Origin: Dactylosporangium sucinum
GTDB taxonomy: Bacteria; Actinomycetota; Actinomycetes; Mycobacteriales; Micromonosporaceae
Direction of reading: 5' to 3'
Length of the DNA stretch: 64,000 bases
Assembly: GCF_014647515.1 (NCBI RefSeq)
Contig: NZ_BMPI01000022.1
Span: 94,790-158,789 of the forward strand
Shown: positions 48,088 to 56,580 of the stretch, in pieces
Numbering within the stretch: the first letter of the stretch is position 1
Layout: each line of letters opens with the position of its first letter
The notes under the pieces: generated by a model
What the model was told of the DNA's origin: nothing
The model's database searches: none
What the model saw: the letters and a program-made list of their open reading frames with translations, nothing else
Made by a program: the position numbers and the translations under genes

Positions 48088-48107
48088 TCGGATCAAGCGA
48101 GCCGGCA

Positions 48108-49556
48108 TCATCGCCGCCGCGGTACGAGCGCGGCAGCCGCCTCGGCGGCGTCCCGCGCAACCTGTGGGAGAACCGACGTGTAGGTGTTGGCAGTGAGCAC
48201 GATGGTGGAGTGGCGAAGCATCGCTTGGACGGTCTTGATGTCGGCGCCGCCGGCGAGGGCAAGTGTGGCGGCGCCGTGACGGAGGTCGTGTAGCCGTACC
48301 GGTGGCAGGCCGGTTTCGGCGATGGCTTCCTTGAAGCGGCGGGTGACGTAGTCGGGGTGGATCATGCTGCCGTCTTCGCGGGTGAAGACGAGGCCGGTCT
48401 CGACCCAGGCCGCGCCGGCTCGCTCGCGTAAGCCGTCTTGGTGTTCGAGGTGCTCGCGGAGCAGCTGGGCGGTGATGGTGTCCAGGGCGATCGTGGCCTC
48501 GCTGCCGTCAGTCTTCGGAGCGGTGAGGTTGAGTTTCCACGCCTCGACGACGACTTGGTGCCGCACGGTCAGCGTGAGGGCGTCGAGGTCCAGGTCGGCG
48601 CGGTGTAGGCCGCACGCCTCGCCGCGGCGCAGTCCGCGCAGAGCGATCAGGTGGTACATCGCGTACAGCGGGTCGTCGATGATGTGGTCGAGGAACGCGC
48701 CGGTCTGCTCGGCGGTCCAGACCATGACCGGCGACGGGATGTGGCCGGTGCGCCGCCATTCGGCGACGCGCTGGTCGGTCCAGATGAGCGGCTTTGCCGA
48801 CCGTACCGGCGGCAGTTCGACGTGGGTGGCGGCGTTGTACGTGATCATCTGGCGGCGCATGGCGGCGTTGAGCGCGGCGCGCAGGGCCGCCTGGATGCGT
48901 CGCTGTGCTGCCGGTCCGGCTGGCTTCATCGTGCGGCGGTCGCCGTCGAAGCGTCGGCCGAGGTTCAGGTCGGGATCGGCGAGGTACGCCTGGAACGCTT
49001 CGTTGTGGGCGTTGATCGCATCGAACATGGCAGCGACGTGTTTGCCGGTGAGGCGGACCAGTTTGATGTGGCCGAGGTGGGGCTTGAGGTACTTGCGGAT
49101 GTTGTCGGCGTAGTTGCGGCGGGTCGTTTCGCGCAGTGAGCGGCGGCTGGCGAGCCACGCGTCGAGCCATTCGCCGACAGTGACGTCGTCGTGTTCGCCG
49201 TCGCTGTGCAGCAGTCGGCGGACGGTGGCCTGGTCGGGGAGCGGCTCGCGGCGGCTGATGGCGCCGACGATGAGGTCGCCGATGCGAATGGCGTCCTCGG
49301 GCTCGTCGGCGAGGGCGAGCAGGGTGCGGATGCGGTCAAGTTCGGCGTCGGCGTCGGCCTTGGTGGCGAAGCCGCCGCGGCGCAGCGGTCGGCGTTTGCC
49401 GTCTGCGGTGGGCGGGAGTTCGCACTGGTACTGCCAGACGCCGTGCGTCGGGTGCCACGAGCCGCCGGGACGGCGCAGCTTCGGGCATGAGCGGCCGTAC
49501 GGGCGACCGGTGGCGGGGTTGGTGCAGCTGCACCGCTTGTAGGTGGTGCCTTTCAA
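48108..49556 (-). CDS. int: tyrosine recombinase (integrase) of an integrative element
   Basis: 482 aa from TTG 49556, overlapping the xis stop (TTGA), with GGAGG upstream. N-terminal arm-binding segment with a CxC...C zinc-like cluster (KRCSCTNPATGRPYGRSCP), SAM-like core (VGEWLDAWLASRRSLRETTRRNYADN), then catalytic domain: Arg in LRGLRRGEACGL (~306), HDLRHGAATLALAGG (~424), final His and Tyr in HSTIVLTANTYTSV (~456). Full length. Its 3' end lies 20 bp from the defence cluster with no obvious att site between. Confidence 0.93.
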   Translation of the reverse strand: MKGTTYKRCSCTNPATGRPYGRSCPKLRRPGGSWHPTHGVWQYQCELPPTADGKRRPLRRGGFATKADADAELDRIRTLLALADEPEDAIRIGDLIVGAISRREPLPDQATVRRLLHSDGEHDDVTVGEWLDAWLASRRSLRETTRRNYADNIRKYLKPHLGHIKLVRLTGKHVAAMFDAINAHNEAFQAYLADPDLNLGRRFDGDRRTMKPAGPAAQRRIQAALRAALNAAMRRQMITYNAATHVELPPVRSAKPLIWTDQRVAEWRRTGHIPSPVMVWTAEQTGAFLDHIIDDPLYAMYHLIALRGLRRGEACGLHRADLDLDALTLTVRHQVVVEAWKLNLTAPKTDGSEATIALDTITAQLLREHLEHQDGLRERAGAAWVETGLVFTREDGSMIHPDYVTRRFKEAIAETGLPPVRLHDLRHGAATLALAGGADIKTVQAMLRHSTIVLTANTYTSVLPQVARDAAEAAAALVPRRR

Positions 49557-49843
49557 TCATGCCTCCTCACGGGCGGTCGGATCGGTTCGATCGACGCTTC
49601 ACTTCGCCCGCCGGTCAAGTCGCCGGGACTGGCGGGGTCGACGATGGCGAGGAGATACGCGACTGCGACGCGGTAGCGGCGACCGACGCGCAGTACCGGG
49701 ACGGGGAAGTCGCCGGCGGCGGCGAGGGCGTAGGCGGTGGAGCGGCCGATGCCGAGGACTGCGGCGGCGGTGGGCAGGTCGGTGACGGCGCCCAGGGCGC
49801 GGACGTCGGCGACGGTCCAGATCGACGGCTTGGTGGTGGACAC
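49553..49843 (-). CDS. xis: excisionase-like HTH protein
   Basis: 96 aa from GTG 49843 with GAAAGGA upstream. Helix-turn-helix of the MerR/AlpA type: LPTAAAVLGIGRSTAYALAAAGDFPVPVLRVGRRYRVA. Arg-rich tail. It is directly upstream of and overlaps the integrase, the standard xis-int order of actinomycete integrative elements. It bends DNA at att sites and directs excision. Confidence 0.85.
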   Translation of the reverse strand: MSTTKPSIWTVADVRALGAVTDLPTAAAVLGIGRSTAYALAAAGDFPVPVLRVGRRYRVAVAYLLAIVDPASPGDLTGGRSEASIEPIRPPVRRHD

Positions 49844-49908
49844 GATCGTTCCTTTCGGAAGATTGGAATCGGCTCGCGTTTCGTTGCAGAGCCGGTGACT
49901 ATTGCGGA

Positions 49909-50510
49909 GTGCGTGATCCGGCGCGGCTCGACGATCCCGAGAACTGGTCCGGCGGCTTCTACGAGTTCGACATCGAGCTCGGCCGAGCCGATCCGGTGCG
50001 CCTGCAGTCGGCGTTGACGGTGCTGTGGGCTGCCGCTGGTATCGAGGGCTGTTATGCGGATCCCCGAATGACAAACCGGCTGATGCCGGTACCGCTGAAT
50101 GTGTCGTCACTCGAGGAGCACGGACTGCTCGCCGGGATCGTGACGCTGCTTTCCGGCCGTCGTGTCGTCTGTGCCTGCACTTCGGTCGAATTCGACGACG
50201 GCCAGCAGTGGCTGACCTTGAACCTTCCGCTCGGCGCTCTCGCTCGTACCGACCGGCGTATTGGGGCGTTTCCGTTCGGCGAGGGTGGCGGTCCTGTGTC
50301 GTTGCGCTGGCGGGATCAGCTCGACGCTTGGCTGGGTACCGTCGCTGATGCTGTCCACGCGGAGGCCGGGATCGCTGCGCGCTCATCGGGTTCGAGATTG
50401 ATGCCGGGAATGACGCCGCCTCGTTCGCGGCTGGCCTGCCTGAGGAGCGGTGGGAGGCGATCGCGTTGCCGGGGCCGGGCGGCCTGGTCCACACGCCGGG
50501 CAACCGGTGA
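49909..50510 (+). pseudogene. hypothetical element gene, frameshifted
   Basis: GTG 49909 starts DPARLDDPENWSGGFYEFD and continues with protein-like composition (RLQSALTVLWAAAGIEGCYAD, LNLPLGALARTDRRIGAFPFG) to about 50370. There the frame changes: the other frame reads ALIGFEIDAGNDAAS, FAAGLPEERWEAIALPGP and LVHTPGNR before a stop at 50508-50510. This continues the same protein, so one base has been lost or gained near 50371-50377. Family unknown; similar proteins occur in actinomycete elements. It is opposite in strand to xis and the replication-relaxation gene. Confidence 0.6.
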
Positions 50511-50515
50511 ACGGG

Positions 50516-51355
50516 TCACGAGGCGGGTAGTTCTGCGAGGCGGTACCGGTACCAGCCGGCTTGGGCGATAGCCCACACCTCGCCGGCCGGTGACGATGAG
50601 TCGGCGCGGTGGCCGGTGGCGACCGGCACGATCGGCGGCTGGTCGGTCAGTATCCGTTGGAGGTTGCGTTCTCGAGCGGGGCTGTGCAGCCAGAACAGCA
50701 CCGGCCAGACTCGGCCGAGATGGCGGGCAAGCGCGGTGTACCCGTCGAGCTTGTCGACGAGCGTGCCCAGTGGCTCGGTGCCGGTGTCGTACTCCAGGAA
50801 GAACGGCACGGTGACGCCGTCCTCGGTCCACTCGCCGTACCCGTCGGGGCGGACCCGCGGTTGGTATGCGCGCAGCACGACGGGATCGTCCGAGCGGACG
50901 AAGGCGCCGGGCCGCCGGCAGGCCGACTCCGACCACCAGGCGTCCAGGCTCGTTCCTGGATGGCTGCGGGCGTGGCCGGCCAGGTCGGTGAAGAACTGGT
51001 TGACGCCAAGCCGGTGCGCGAGGAGGTGCCCGGCGGTCCAGCGTCGTCGTTCGGTGCGGGCGTGTTCGCGCCGTGGCGGGCGCTCGCCGCGGGCGGCGGC
51101 GATGGTTTCGGCGCCGAGCTGTTCGATGACGTAGTGGTACGGGTAGGAGCCGCCGTCGGGCCGGTTCGGTCGGAACCGAGTGATCAGCCGCAGTTCGGTC
51201 AGGGTTCGTAGCCGTCGTTGGCAGAAGTCCAGCGACGGGAACAGCGCGTTGGCGATCTGGAACGACGTGAGCACGCCGTGGTCGTACAGCCAGCCGAGCA
51301 GGGTCCGATCCCGTTCGGTCAGGCGGACCTGGACGCGCAGGACGGGGTCATCCAT
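50516..51355 (-). CDS. replication-relaxation family protein
   Basis: 279 aa from ATG 51355. N-terminal winged helix (RLTERDRTLLGWLYDHGVLTSFQIANALF, FCQRRLRTLTELRLI). Middle domain VPFFLEYDTGTEPLGTLVDKLDGY, the replication-relaxation/nuclease-like DxxxE pattern with ExD. Typical of actinomycete integrative and conjugative elements, where it is thought to act in replication or mobilisation. Its gene is preceded by the repeat-rich region at 51640-52378, its likely target DNA (inference). Confidence 0.85.
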   Translation of the reverse strand: MDDPVLRVQVRLTERDRTLLGWLYDHGVLTSFQIANALFPSLDFCQRRLRTLTELRLITRFRPNRPDGGSYPYHYVIEQLGAETIAAARGERPPRREHARTERRRWTAGHLLAHRLGVNQFFTDLAGHARSHPGTSLDAWWSESACRRPGAFVRSDDPVVLRAYQPRVRPDGYGEWTEDGVTVPFFLEYDTGTEPLGTLVDKLDGYTALARHLGRVWPVLFWLHSPARERNLQRILTDQPPIVPVATGHRADSSSPAGEVWAIAQAGWYRYRLAELPAS

Positions 51356-51575
51356 GGCGCCTCCCGCCCCACCGGAGACCCCCTTCAGGAGGGTCTGTCG
51401 GAGTTGACCGGTACGGCCGTGACAGTGGCTCTGACCTGCGTCGTGAGCGCGGTGGAGGGGTCAGTCCGCGGGTCAGCTTGAAGGCTGACCCCATTGCGGA
51501 CGGCGAGCGGGACGGTGGGGCTGACACCGAGACGTGTACGTCGGGCTCGGGGTGGCGAAGTGTGGTTGTGGACAT
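51348..51575 (-). CDS. small hypothetical protein coupled to the replication-relaxation gene
   Basis: 75 aa from ATG 51575 (GGAG upstream). Pro/Arg/Ser-rich (PDVHVSVSAPPSRSPSAMG) with no domain. Overlaps the following gene by 8 bp (ATGGATGA). The overlap and ribosome site favour a real gene, but the composition is unusual. Confidence 0.45.
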   Translation of the reverse strand: MSTTTLRHPEPDVHVSVSAPPSRSPSAMGSAFKLTRGLTPPPRSRRRSEPLSRPYRSTPTDPPEGGLRWGGRRHG

Positions 51576-51639
51576 GGTCGACTCCGGTTTGATGGAGGAT
51601 CGTGTGCCCTGGGTTCGGATTGGGCTCGTCATCCCCCTA

Positions 51640-52378
51640 TCCGGGTTTGTGAGCGCTGGCGAACGCCCCCTTCGCTCACAGCCGCTCACAGCGCGCGTCG
51701 TTCCGCTGTGTGAGCCGGCTGTGAGTGGACTGTGAGTGCGTGGGCACTGTCGCTGTGAGCGGCGTGTGCTACTTGGACGCGGCGGCTGTGAGCGCCTGTG
51801 AGTGGCGGAGGGTTGACACGACCCCGTCCGCGCCGGCGTCCGATGTCCGTGCTCCGACTGGCGACCGGTGACAGGAAGTGTCACACCATCCGGTTGTGAC
51901 ACCCGAGGGCCGTCAACGACATCGATCGATGTCACAACTGTCGCGCCGGCCTGTGGCACGGCGCGACGTGGGGGCTTTGACAGTGGCGCGACCCAGGACT
52001 CGGCCTTGGCTGTGACACCGTGACACGGCGGTGGTCGGCCACCGTGATAGCGCCATGATCAAATGTCAATCCGCAGGTCGGAGCGACATTGACATCGATG
52101 TTCTTCTGTGACATCAGGTGTTTGTCATTGGCGGTCGGCATGGCATCCGCGCTGGCGCCGGTGGCCCGCCGCTCACGGGTCAAGGGCCTGCCGCGTGAGT
52201 CCCTATGAGCGCGACGCGAGGGCGTGACACCCGCTGCTGTGAGTGTCATGTGCTACGGGCGCCGCGCCGTCACGCAGTCGCAGTGTCTCGATTGACATCG
52301 ATCAGTGTCGTTGACATGAGACGCTTCGGCCGGCACGGCGTGACACGTGACAAGCGCAGTGACACCGCGACAGCAGTG
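51640..52378. repeat. repeat-rich non-coding region, candidate origin or transfer region
   Basis: No gene across ~740 bp. First block (51670-51810): at least seven copies of CTGTGAG or its complement CTCACAG. Second block (51880-52385): at least ten copies of GTGACA, TGTCAC or TGACA, many in direct or inverted pairs, e.g. GTGACACCGTGACACGG near 52013 and GTGACACGTGACAAG near 52342, plus TTGACATCGAT twice. Lies between the replication-relaxation operon and an XRE repressor gene. Iteron-like, so an origin of replication or transfer (inference). Confidence 0.6.
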
Positions 52379-52684
52379 TCACGATGTCCGCGTCGCTGTC
52401 CGGCCATGACGCCGGCGGCGCTCCTGTGCGGCGGTGACAGCGTCGGCGAGCACCGCGAGCGGCACGTCGAGTACCTCCGCCAGCACGGCCATCATCGGCC
52501 CGCCCGGCAGCCGCACCTCGCGTTCGTACCGCGACAGCTCATGCCGTGTGATCGTCGCCCGTCCGGATACCGAGCAGACCCGATCGGCCAGATCCCGCTG
52601 ACTCAGCCCGAGCGTCCGCCGACGGCTGGCAACGAGCACACCGAAGTCGCTCACAGCGGCGGTACTGCTGATGATGTGCTGCAT
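52379..52684 (-). CDS. XRE-family transcriptional regulator
   Basis: 101 aa. HTH_3: VASRRRTLGLSQRDLADRV and ITRHELSRYEREVRLPGGP, then VLAEVLDVPLAVLADAV. Basic tail (RRRRHGRTATRTS). Its 3' end enters the GTGACA repeat block. Likely the element's repressor of replication/transfer genes. Start from ATG 52684. Confidence 0.85.
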   Translation of the reverse strand: MQHIISSTAAVSDFGVLVASRRRTLGLSQRDLADRVCSVSGRATITRHELSRYEREVRLPGGPMMAVLAEVLDVPLAVLADAVTAAQERRRRHGRTATRTS

Positions 52685-52746
52685 CGACGCTCCCGGGAAG
52701 TCGGTGGACGTCGATCAACGCTTGCCTTTGCGTGAAGGTCAAGTCG

Positions 52747-53516
52747 TCAGCCGGGTCGAGTGACCAGGGAGGCGATGAGCGTTGCGAGCCGAGCTGCCGG
52801 CACATCGAGGTCGGAGAGGCGTCGGCTGCGTCGAGCCAGTTCGTGTAGGTGCACTGCGGCATCGCGACGCGAGGCCCGCAAGAGCGGCTCGGAAAGCCGC
52901 CAGCCACCGATCTCGTCGGGAGGATAGGCGTCGATGATTTCCAGAAGACGGTAGACGTCCTTGACATCCCGGGCCTGCAGACGCGAGCCGTACGCGAGCG
53001 CCTTGATGACGAGCGCAAGTTCGACCGTGGGCACGCGCACTGTGAACTCCAGCGTGGCGCCGTTGAGCATCCGCGCTCTCGCGTCGATCACGTTGGGGTC
53101 GGCGGCCAGGGCAGGGGCGAGCCCAGGAAGCTGAGTCGAACGCGCGCCCGCCAAGTTCCTGAGTCGGAAGCGCCCGTCGAGGGACGGGATGAGCAGGTCG
53201 ACGGTGAGCTCCGGAACAGGTCCGTACGCGACGGCGAGGTCGGGAACCGGCCTCGTGTAGCTGTTGCCGCTGGTGGCGGTATACCCGTGGTCGAGGAGCC
53301 GCTGATGGATGACGCCGAAGCCGGCGAGTTCGGTGGCGATGGCGGCATCGGCGTTACGGGGACGGGGAAGGCGGTCAGGAGCAGCGAAGCCATCTGCCCG
53401 CCGATGATGCGCACGTTCCGGTCGGCGGTGAACGCACTGATCTCCGCGAGCGATCGAATTGACACCTCCTCGGCGTACGCGGTGGCGGCGAGTTCGACGC
53501 GACGCCTTATGCCCAC
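52747..53516 (-). pseudogene. AbiEii-type nucleotidyltransferase toxin, frameshifted
   Basis: GTG 53516 opens with EEVSIRSLAEISAFTADRNVRIIGGQMASLLLTAFPVP, split here by the frame break at ~53350-53365. The next frame gives NADAAIATELAGFGVIHQR, VPELTVDLLIPSLDGRF and VRVPTVELALVIKALAYGSR. The break lies just before the DxD (ADAA) catalytic region of the nucleotidyltransferase, and a few residues seem missing. So the toxin is probably inactive, although the rest is well preserved. Overlaps the antitoxin gene by 10 bp, the AbiEi-AbiEii layout. Confidence 0.65.
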
Positions 53517-54505
53517 AGTCGCACCCGGAGTGCTCGCGCTCGGAGTTGGTCGACGGCTGAGTCAGCGTCCCCGCCGGGTGACCGGCGTAGATCCCAAGCC
53601 GTGATCAGCGGGTCGGTGTATCGGCGTGCGTTCCGGTCCCCTATGGACGGCGATTCGCGGGACATGGTCAGAACGGTCGGATCCCGAGGGGTGCACAATT
53701 CGACCGTCGCGTCCGCGGACCGCACGATCGTGAAGCCGTACTCCTCCAGCGGAGGCTGATCGATGGCATAGGCGACGAGGCGGTTCGGGCGTCGCCACGG
53801 GGCGTACAGGTCGGCGGCGAGATCGCCGGATACGGCCGGCCGGGCGTTGCTCCGGTCACGTGCAACCTCTTCGATGCGTTCAAGCTGAGCCGCAAGGTCT
53901 CCGGTCGACGCCCAGTACGTCGTCAGCCCGCGCGGCCCCGGATAGTGCGACATGAACCGATCCCAGCACCCCGCTCGGTCTACAACCTGCCAGCCGGCCG
54001 GTGTGCGAGCCACCAAATCGTCGGGCAGCGGGAGTTGCTTGCCGATCGCGACGTGCGACATGCCGAGCCGGCGGGCGATCTCTGACTGCGACATGGGCTC
54101 GTCGGGGCTCAGCGCGAACAGCCGGAGCATGGCCAGCCGGGCCCAACTTATGCGCCCCGGGTGTGCTGGACCGGCCGGCCGTTGTTCACCTGCCCCGTGC
54201 GCCTCTCCCTGGAACAGGACGACGGCATCGTCAACCGCCGCATAGGCGATGCGGTGATCTCGCTCGGCAGCCCGATTCAGGGCACGCCCCGCTCGCGCGA
54301 CCACGAAGAGCAATCCATCTACGTGCGGCCGTATCGCCGCCACGGCACGGTCGATCTCCTGAGGGCTCGGCGAGTGACGCAGCAGCATTACTTGATGACG
54401 TGACCATCGGCCATCGCTGGTGCCGATCTCGACCTCGGCACTGCCCGTGACCCGCCGATCCAATCCGACATCCAGCAGCAACTCGACACCGTCGCTACTC
54501 TCCAC
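53507..54505 (-). CDS. AbiEi-type antitoxin/HTH regulator
   Basis: 332 aa from GTG 54505. N-terminal beta-rich half (~1-115) then a winged helix at ~140-165 (MSQSEIARRLGMSHVAIGKQLPLP) and a C-terminal half (~170-330) typical of AbiEi-like antitoxins (PPLEEYGFTIVRSADATVELC). It overlaps the nucleotidyltransferase gene. A 10-bp inverted repeat just upstream is the likely autoregulatory operator. Intact although its toxin partner is broken. Confidence 0.75.
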   Translation of the reverse strand: MESSDGVELLLDVGLDRRVTGSAEVEIGTSDGRWSRHQVMLLRHSPSPQEIDRAVAAIRPHVDGLLFVVARAGRALNRAAERDHRIAYAAVDDAVVLFQGEAHGAGEQRPAGPAHPGRISWARLAMLRLFALSPDEPMSQSEIARRLGMSHVAIGKQLPLPDDLVARTPAGWQVVDRAGCWDRFMSHYPGPRGLTTYWASTGDLAAQLERIEEVARDRSNARPAVSGDLAADLYAPWRRPNRLVAYAIDQPPLEEYGFTIVRSADATVELCTPRDPTVLTMSRESPSIGDRNARRYTDPLITAWDLRRSPGGDADSAVDQLRARALRVRLWA

Positions 54506-54513
54506 CGAGCCAT

Positions 54514-54548
54514 TGTAACCTACCTAGATGTCCGCCATGTAGGTTACA
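54514..54548. promoter_or_regulatory. operator-like inverted repeat upstream of the antitoxin gene
   Basis: TGTAACCTAC (54514-54523) and GTAGGTTACA (54539-54548) form a perfect 10-bp inverted repeat separated by 15 bases, 9 bp upstream of the antitoxin start on the minus strand. AbiEi-type antitoxins repress by binding inverted repeats at their promoter (known for the family). Confidence 0.7.
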
Positions 54549-54693
54549 TCAGCGCCTACTGCCTGCCGATTCGCAGCAGCGTGCGTACGTCGGAAGTGAA
54601 GAGCGGACACCGGGACGTGACGGTCGGCCGCCGACACCGTATTGCTCGTCGTCGTTGTCGGGATTTCCGCGTCGTGCATGAAACGACATTTAT

Positions 54694-54750
54694 CGTCACC
54701 TTGACGTGAACTTCGATGGCGACCTATGGTCTTCTCGTCATAATGACGAG
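54694..54750 (+). promoter_or_regulatory. promoter with palindromic operator for the amyloid-motif operon
   Basis: -35 TTGACG (54701-54706), 18-base spacer, -10 TATGGT (54725-54730). A perfect 17-bp palindrome CTCGTCATAATGACGAG (54734-54750) covers the transcription start, and CGTCA-CCT-TGACG (54694-54706) covers the -35. Both share TCGTCA/TGACGA half-sites. A repressor here, perhaps the NrtR-like product of gene 3, would block transcription. Confidence 0.6.
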
Positions 54751-54798
54751 AACGGTCGCACGGAACTAGCCATGCCTCCAGACGTTTGGACGGAGCCC

Positions 54799-56580
54799 AT
54801 GTCATCAACGTCGATCTTCAAGCCCGCCGATGAAGACACCTCAGAGCGCGAGCCGGCCGACCTCTGGCCCGGCGGCAACAACAACGCAACGCGGCACCTC
54901 AGCGCCGGCGCATACCTGGACGAAGAGTTCTGCCTAACCGCACTACGCGAGGTCTACTGCCAGCCCAAGCGCATCGTTGCGCCGTCCTACGGCTACGACG
55001 CCGTTACCGTGCTCAGCCACTGCCTGCGGGCTCGACGGGCGCTGATCCTGCGGGACACGCTGCTCGTCGCGCTGTTCGTGTTCGCGGCCTGGTACTCGGT
55101 CCTCAGCGCACTGATCGTCCTGGGCGCGCTGCTCGCCGTGCACCTGCTCGTCACCACGGCCGTGGTCGGGCGGGACTCCGTCCGGTTCCTCCGCGACGCC
55201 ATCCAGATCAGGAACACGCTGGGCCACTACGAGGCGGACGCCCGGCGGCAAAGCGCGGGCGGCAACCGCGTACGACGCCTGCGAGGCTTCCGCCGCCTGT
55301 GGCTGGAGAACGTGTTCGCCCAGATCTTCGGGCGGGTTATCGGCACCGTCCTGGTCTATCTGCTCTTCAGCGTGGCAGAGTTGGCGATCGCCCTCGTCCC
55401 AGCTGCGCTGTGGCACACCAGCCCGCTCGGCCTGGCCTGGCTGGGCCTCGCGTCACCGATCGCCACCGCCGTGCTCGTCGCCGTGGCCTTTCTCATTCCG
55501 ATGGCGGTTCGGGCCTGGAGCCAGTACCAGCTGCGGGCACTGACCCCGGACCGGCCGGTGACCACGCCGGCCCGGATCCCACCACGGCTGGCGGAGATCG
55601 AGGAGCAGATCGGCGGCAACACGGTTGCCTACTCGGGGTACGCGCCGTTCGTCGGCTCCGGCTTCACCCTGCGCCAATGGAACTTTGCGCAGCGGCTGGT
55701 CCGGGCGCAGCCAACGCGTATGGCCGGCATCGACCAGACCACGCTCACCGAGAGCGAGCGCGAGTTCGCAACTCCACCCTTCACCACCCAGGAGATCTGC
55801 GACCACGTCCGCGAGTACATCAAGAACCTGATGACCGCCATGCTGCCGGAGTGGCGGCTGCCGGCGCTGACCGTGCACGACCGGGTGTTCGTGGCTGGCA
55901 CCGAGATCGAGAGCCTGTGGCCGTACACGACCCAGACGCGCATGGCTGAGATCATCCGCAATCCGACGGCGCCACAGCGGCACTACCTGACGTTTCAGGT
56001 GGTCTCCTGGCGGGGCGAGCTGGTCAGCACGGTGTATGTGCACTTCGCCGCGCAGGGCAAGGCCCTCTACGTTGAGCTGCACGTGACCGGTCTGCTGCCC
56101 TGCGACGAACGGTTCCGGGTGGTCGACCAGGTGGACGGCGTTGGTTCGAAGTCCACGCTGCGGGAAACCGCCCGCGCATTCGTCTCGGCCCCGGTCGTCG
56201 TCGCCGCGGCACCAACCGCACTGGTCCGCAACCTGCGCGACGTCGTGCGGGTCGGACTCCGCAGCCGGCCCGAGCGGATGAAGCTCCGTCGGGGGTATGA
56301 CTACGGCGCCGTCGTCAGTCTTCGCGAGCTGGCCACGTCGGTCGAGTGGCAGGACCACATGCAGACCCAGGACATCGTTAAGTACGGACGCATCATCGAG
56401 CGCCGGGTGCTCGCGGCCATCCTCGACTTCCTCGAGCAGCGCGGTGTCGACGTCACCGAGTACCGCCAGCGGTCGCTCACCATCCTCAACGCCGGCGCGG
56501 TCGCCACGAACGGCGGCACCGTCAACATCGAGGGCGATGCAATCGGCCAGAACAACCAATCACAGGAGAGCGCGCTATGA
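54799..56580 (+). CDS. multi-pass membrane protein with C-terminal amyloid-like motif
   Basis: 593 aa from ATG 54799, which has GGAG 3 bases upstream; longer frames from 54706 would start inside the promoter. Two transmembrane pairs at ~80-123 and ~178-238, then a ~300-residue cytosolic part (FTTQEICDHVREYIKNLM, VSWRGELVSTVYVHF) of unknown fold. The last 30 residues hold NAGAVATNGGTVNI-EG-DAIGQ (~564-585), nearly repeated at the N-terminus of the next protein. Gene overlap 4 bp. Reading: membrane receptor or effector that transmits its state by amyloid-type templating. Function otherwise unknown. Confidence 0.7.
   Translation: MSSTSIFKPADEDTSEREPADLWPGGNNNATRHLSAGAYLDEEFCLTALREVYCQPKRIVAPSYGYDAVTVLSHCLRARRALILRDTLLVALFVFAAWYSVLSALIVLGALLAVHLLVTTAVVGRDSVRFLRDAIQIRNTLGHYEADARRQSAGGNRVRRLRGFRRLWLENVFAQIFGRVIGTVLVYLLFSVAELAIALVPAALWHTSPLGLAWLGLASPIATAVLVAVAFLIPMAVRAWSQYQLRALTPDRPVTTPARIPPRLAEIEEQIGGNTVAYSGYAPFVGSGFTLRQWNFAQRLVRAQPTRMAGIDQTTLTESEREFATPPFTTQEICDHVREYIKNLMTAMLPEWRLPALTVHDRVFVAGTEIESLWPYTTQTRMAEIIRNPTAPQRHYLTFQVVSWRGELVSTVYVHFAAQGKALYVELHVTGLLPCDERFRVVDQVDGVGSKSTLRETARAFVSAPVVVAAAPTALVRNLRDVVRVGLRSRPERMKLRRGYDYGAVVSLRELATSVEWQDHMQTQDIVKYGRIIERRVLAAILDFLEQRGVDVTEYRQRSLTILNAGAVATNGGTVNIEGDAIGQNNQSQESAL

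Noticed and set aside
48088..48107. attachment site between the defence cluster and integrase
   Set aside because: The 20-bp gap shows no similarity to the tRNA-Thr 3' end or any direct repeat.
51640..52385. CRISPR array
   Set aside because: Repeats are only 6-8 bases, irregularly spaced and in both orientations; no cas genes.
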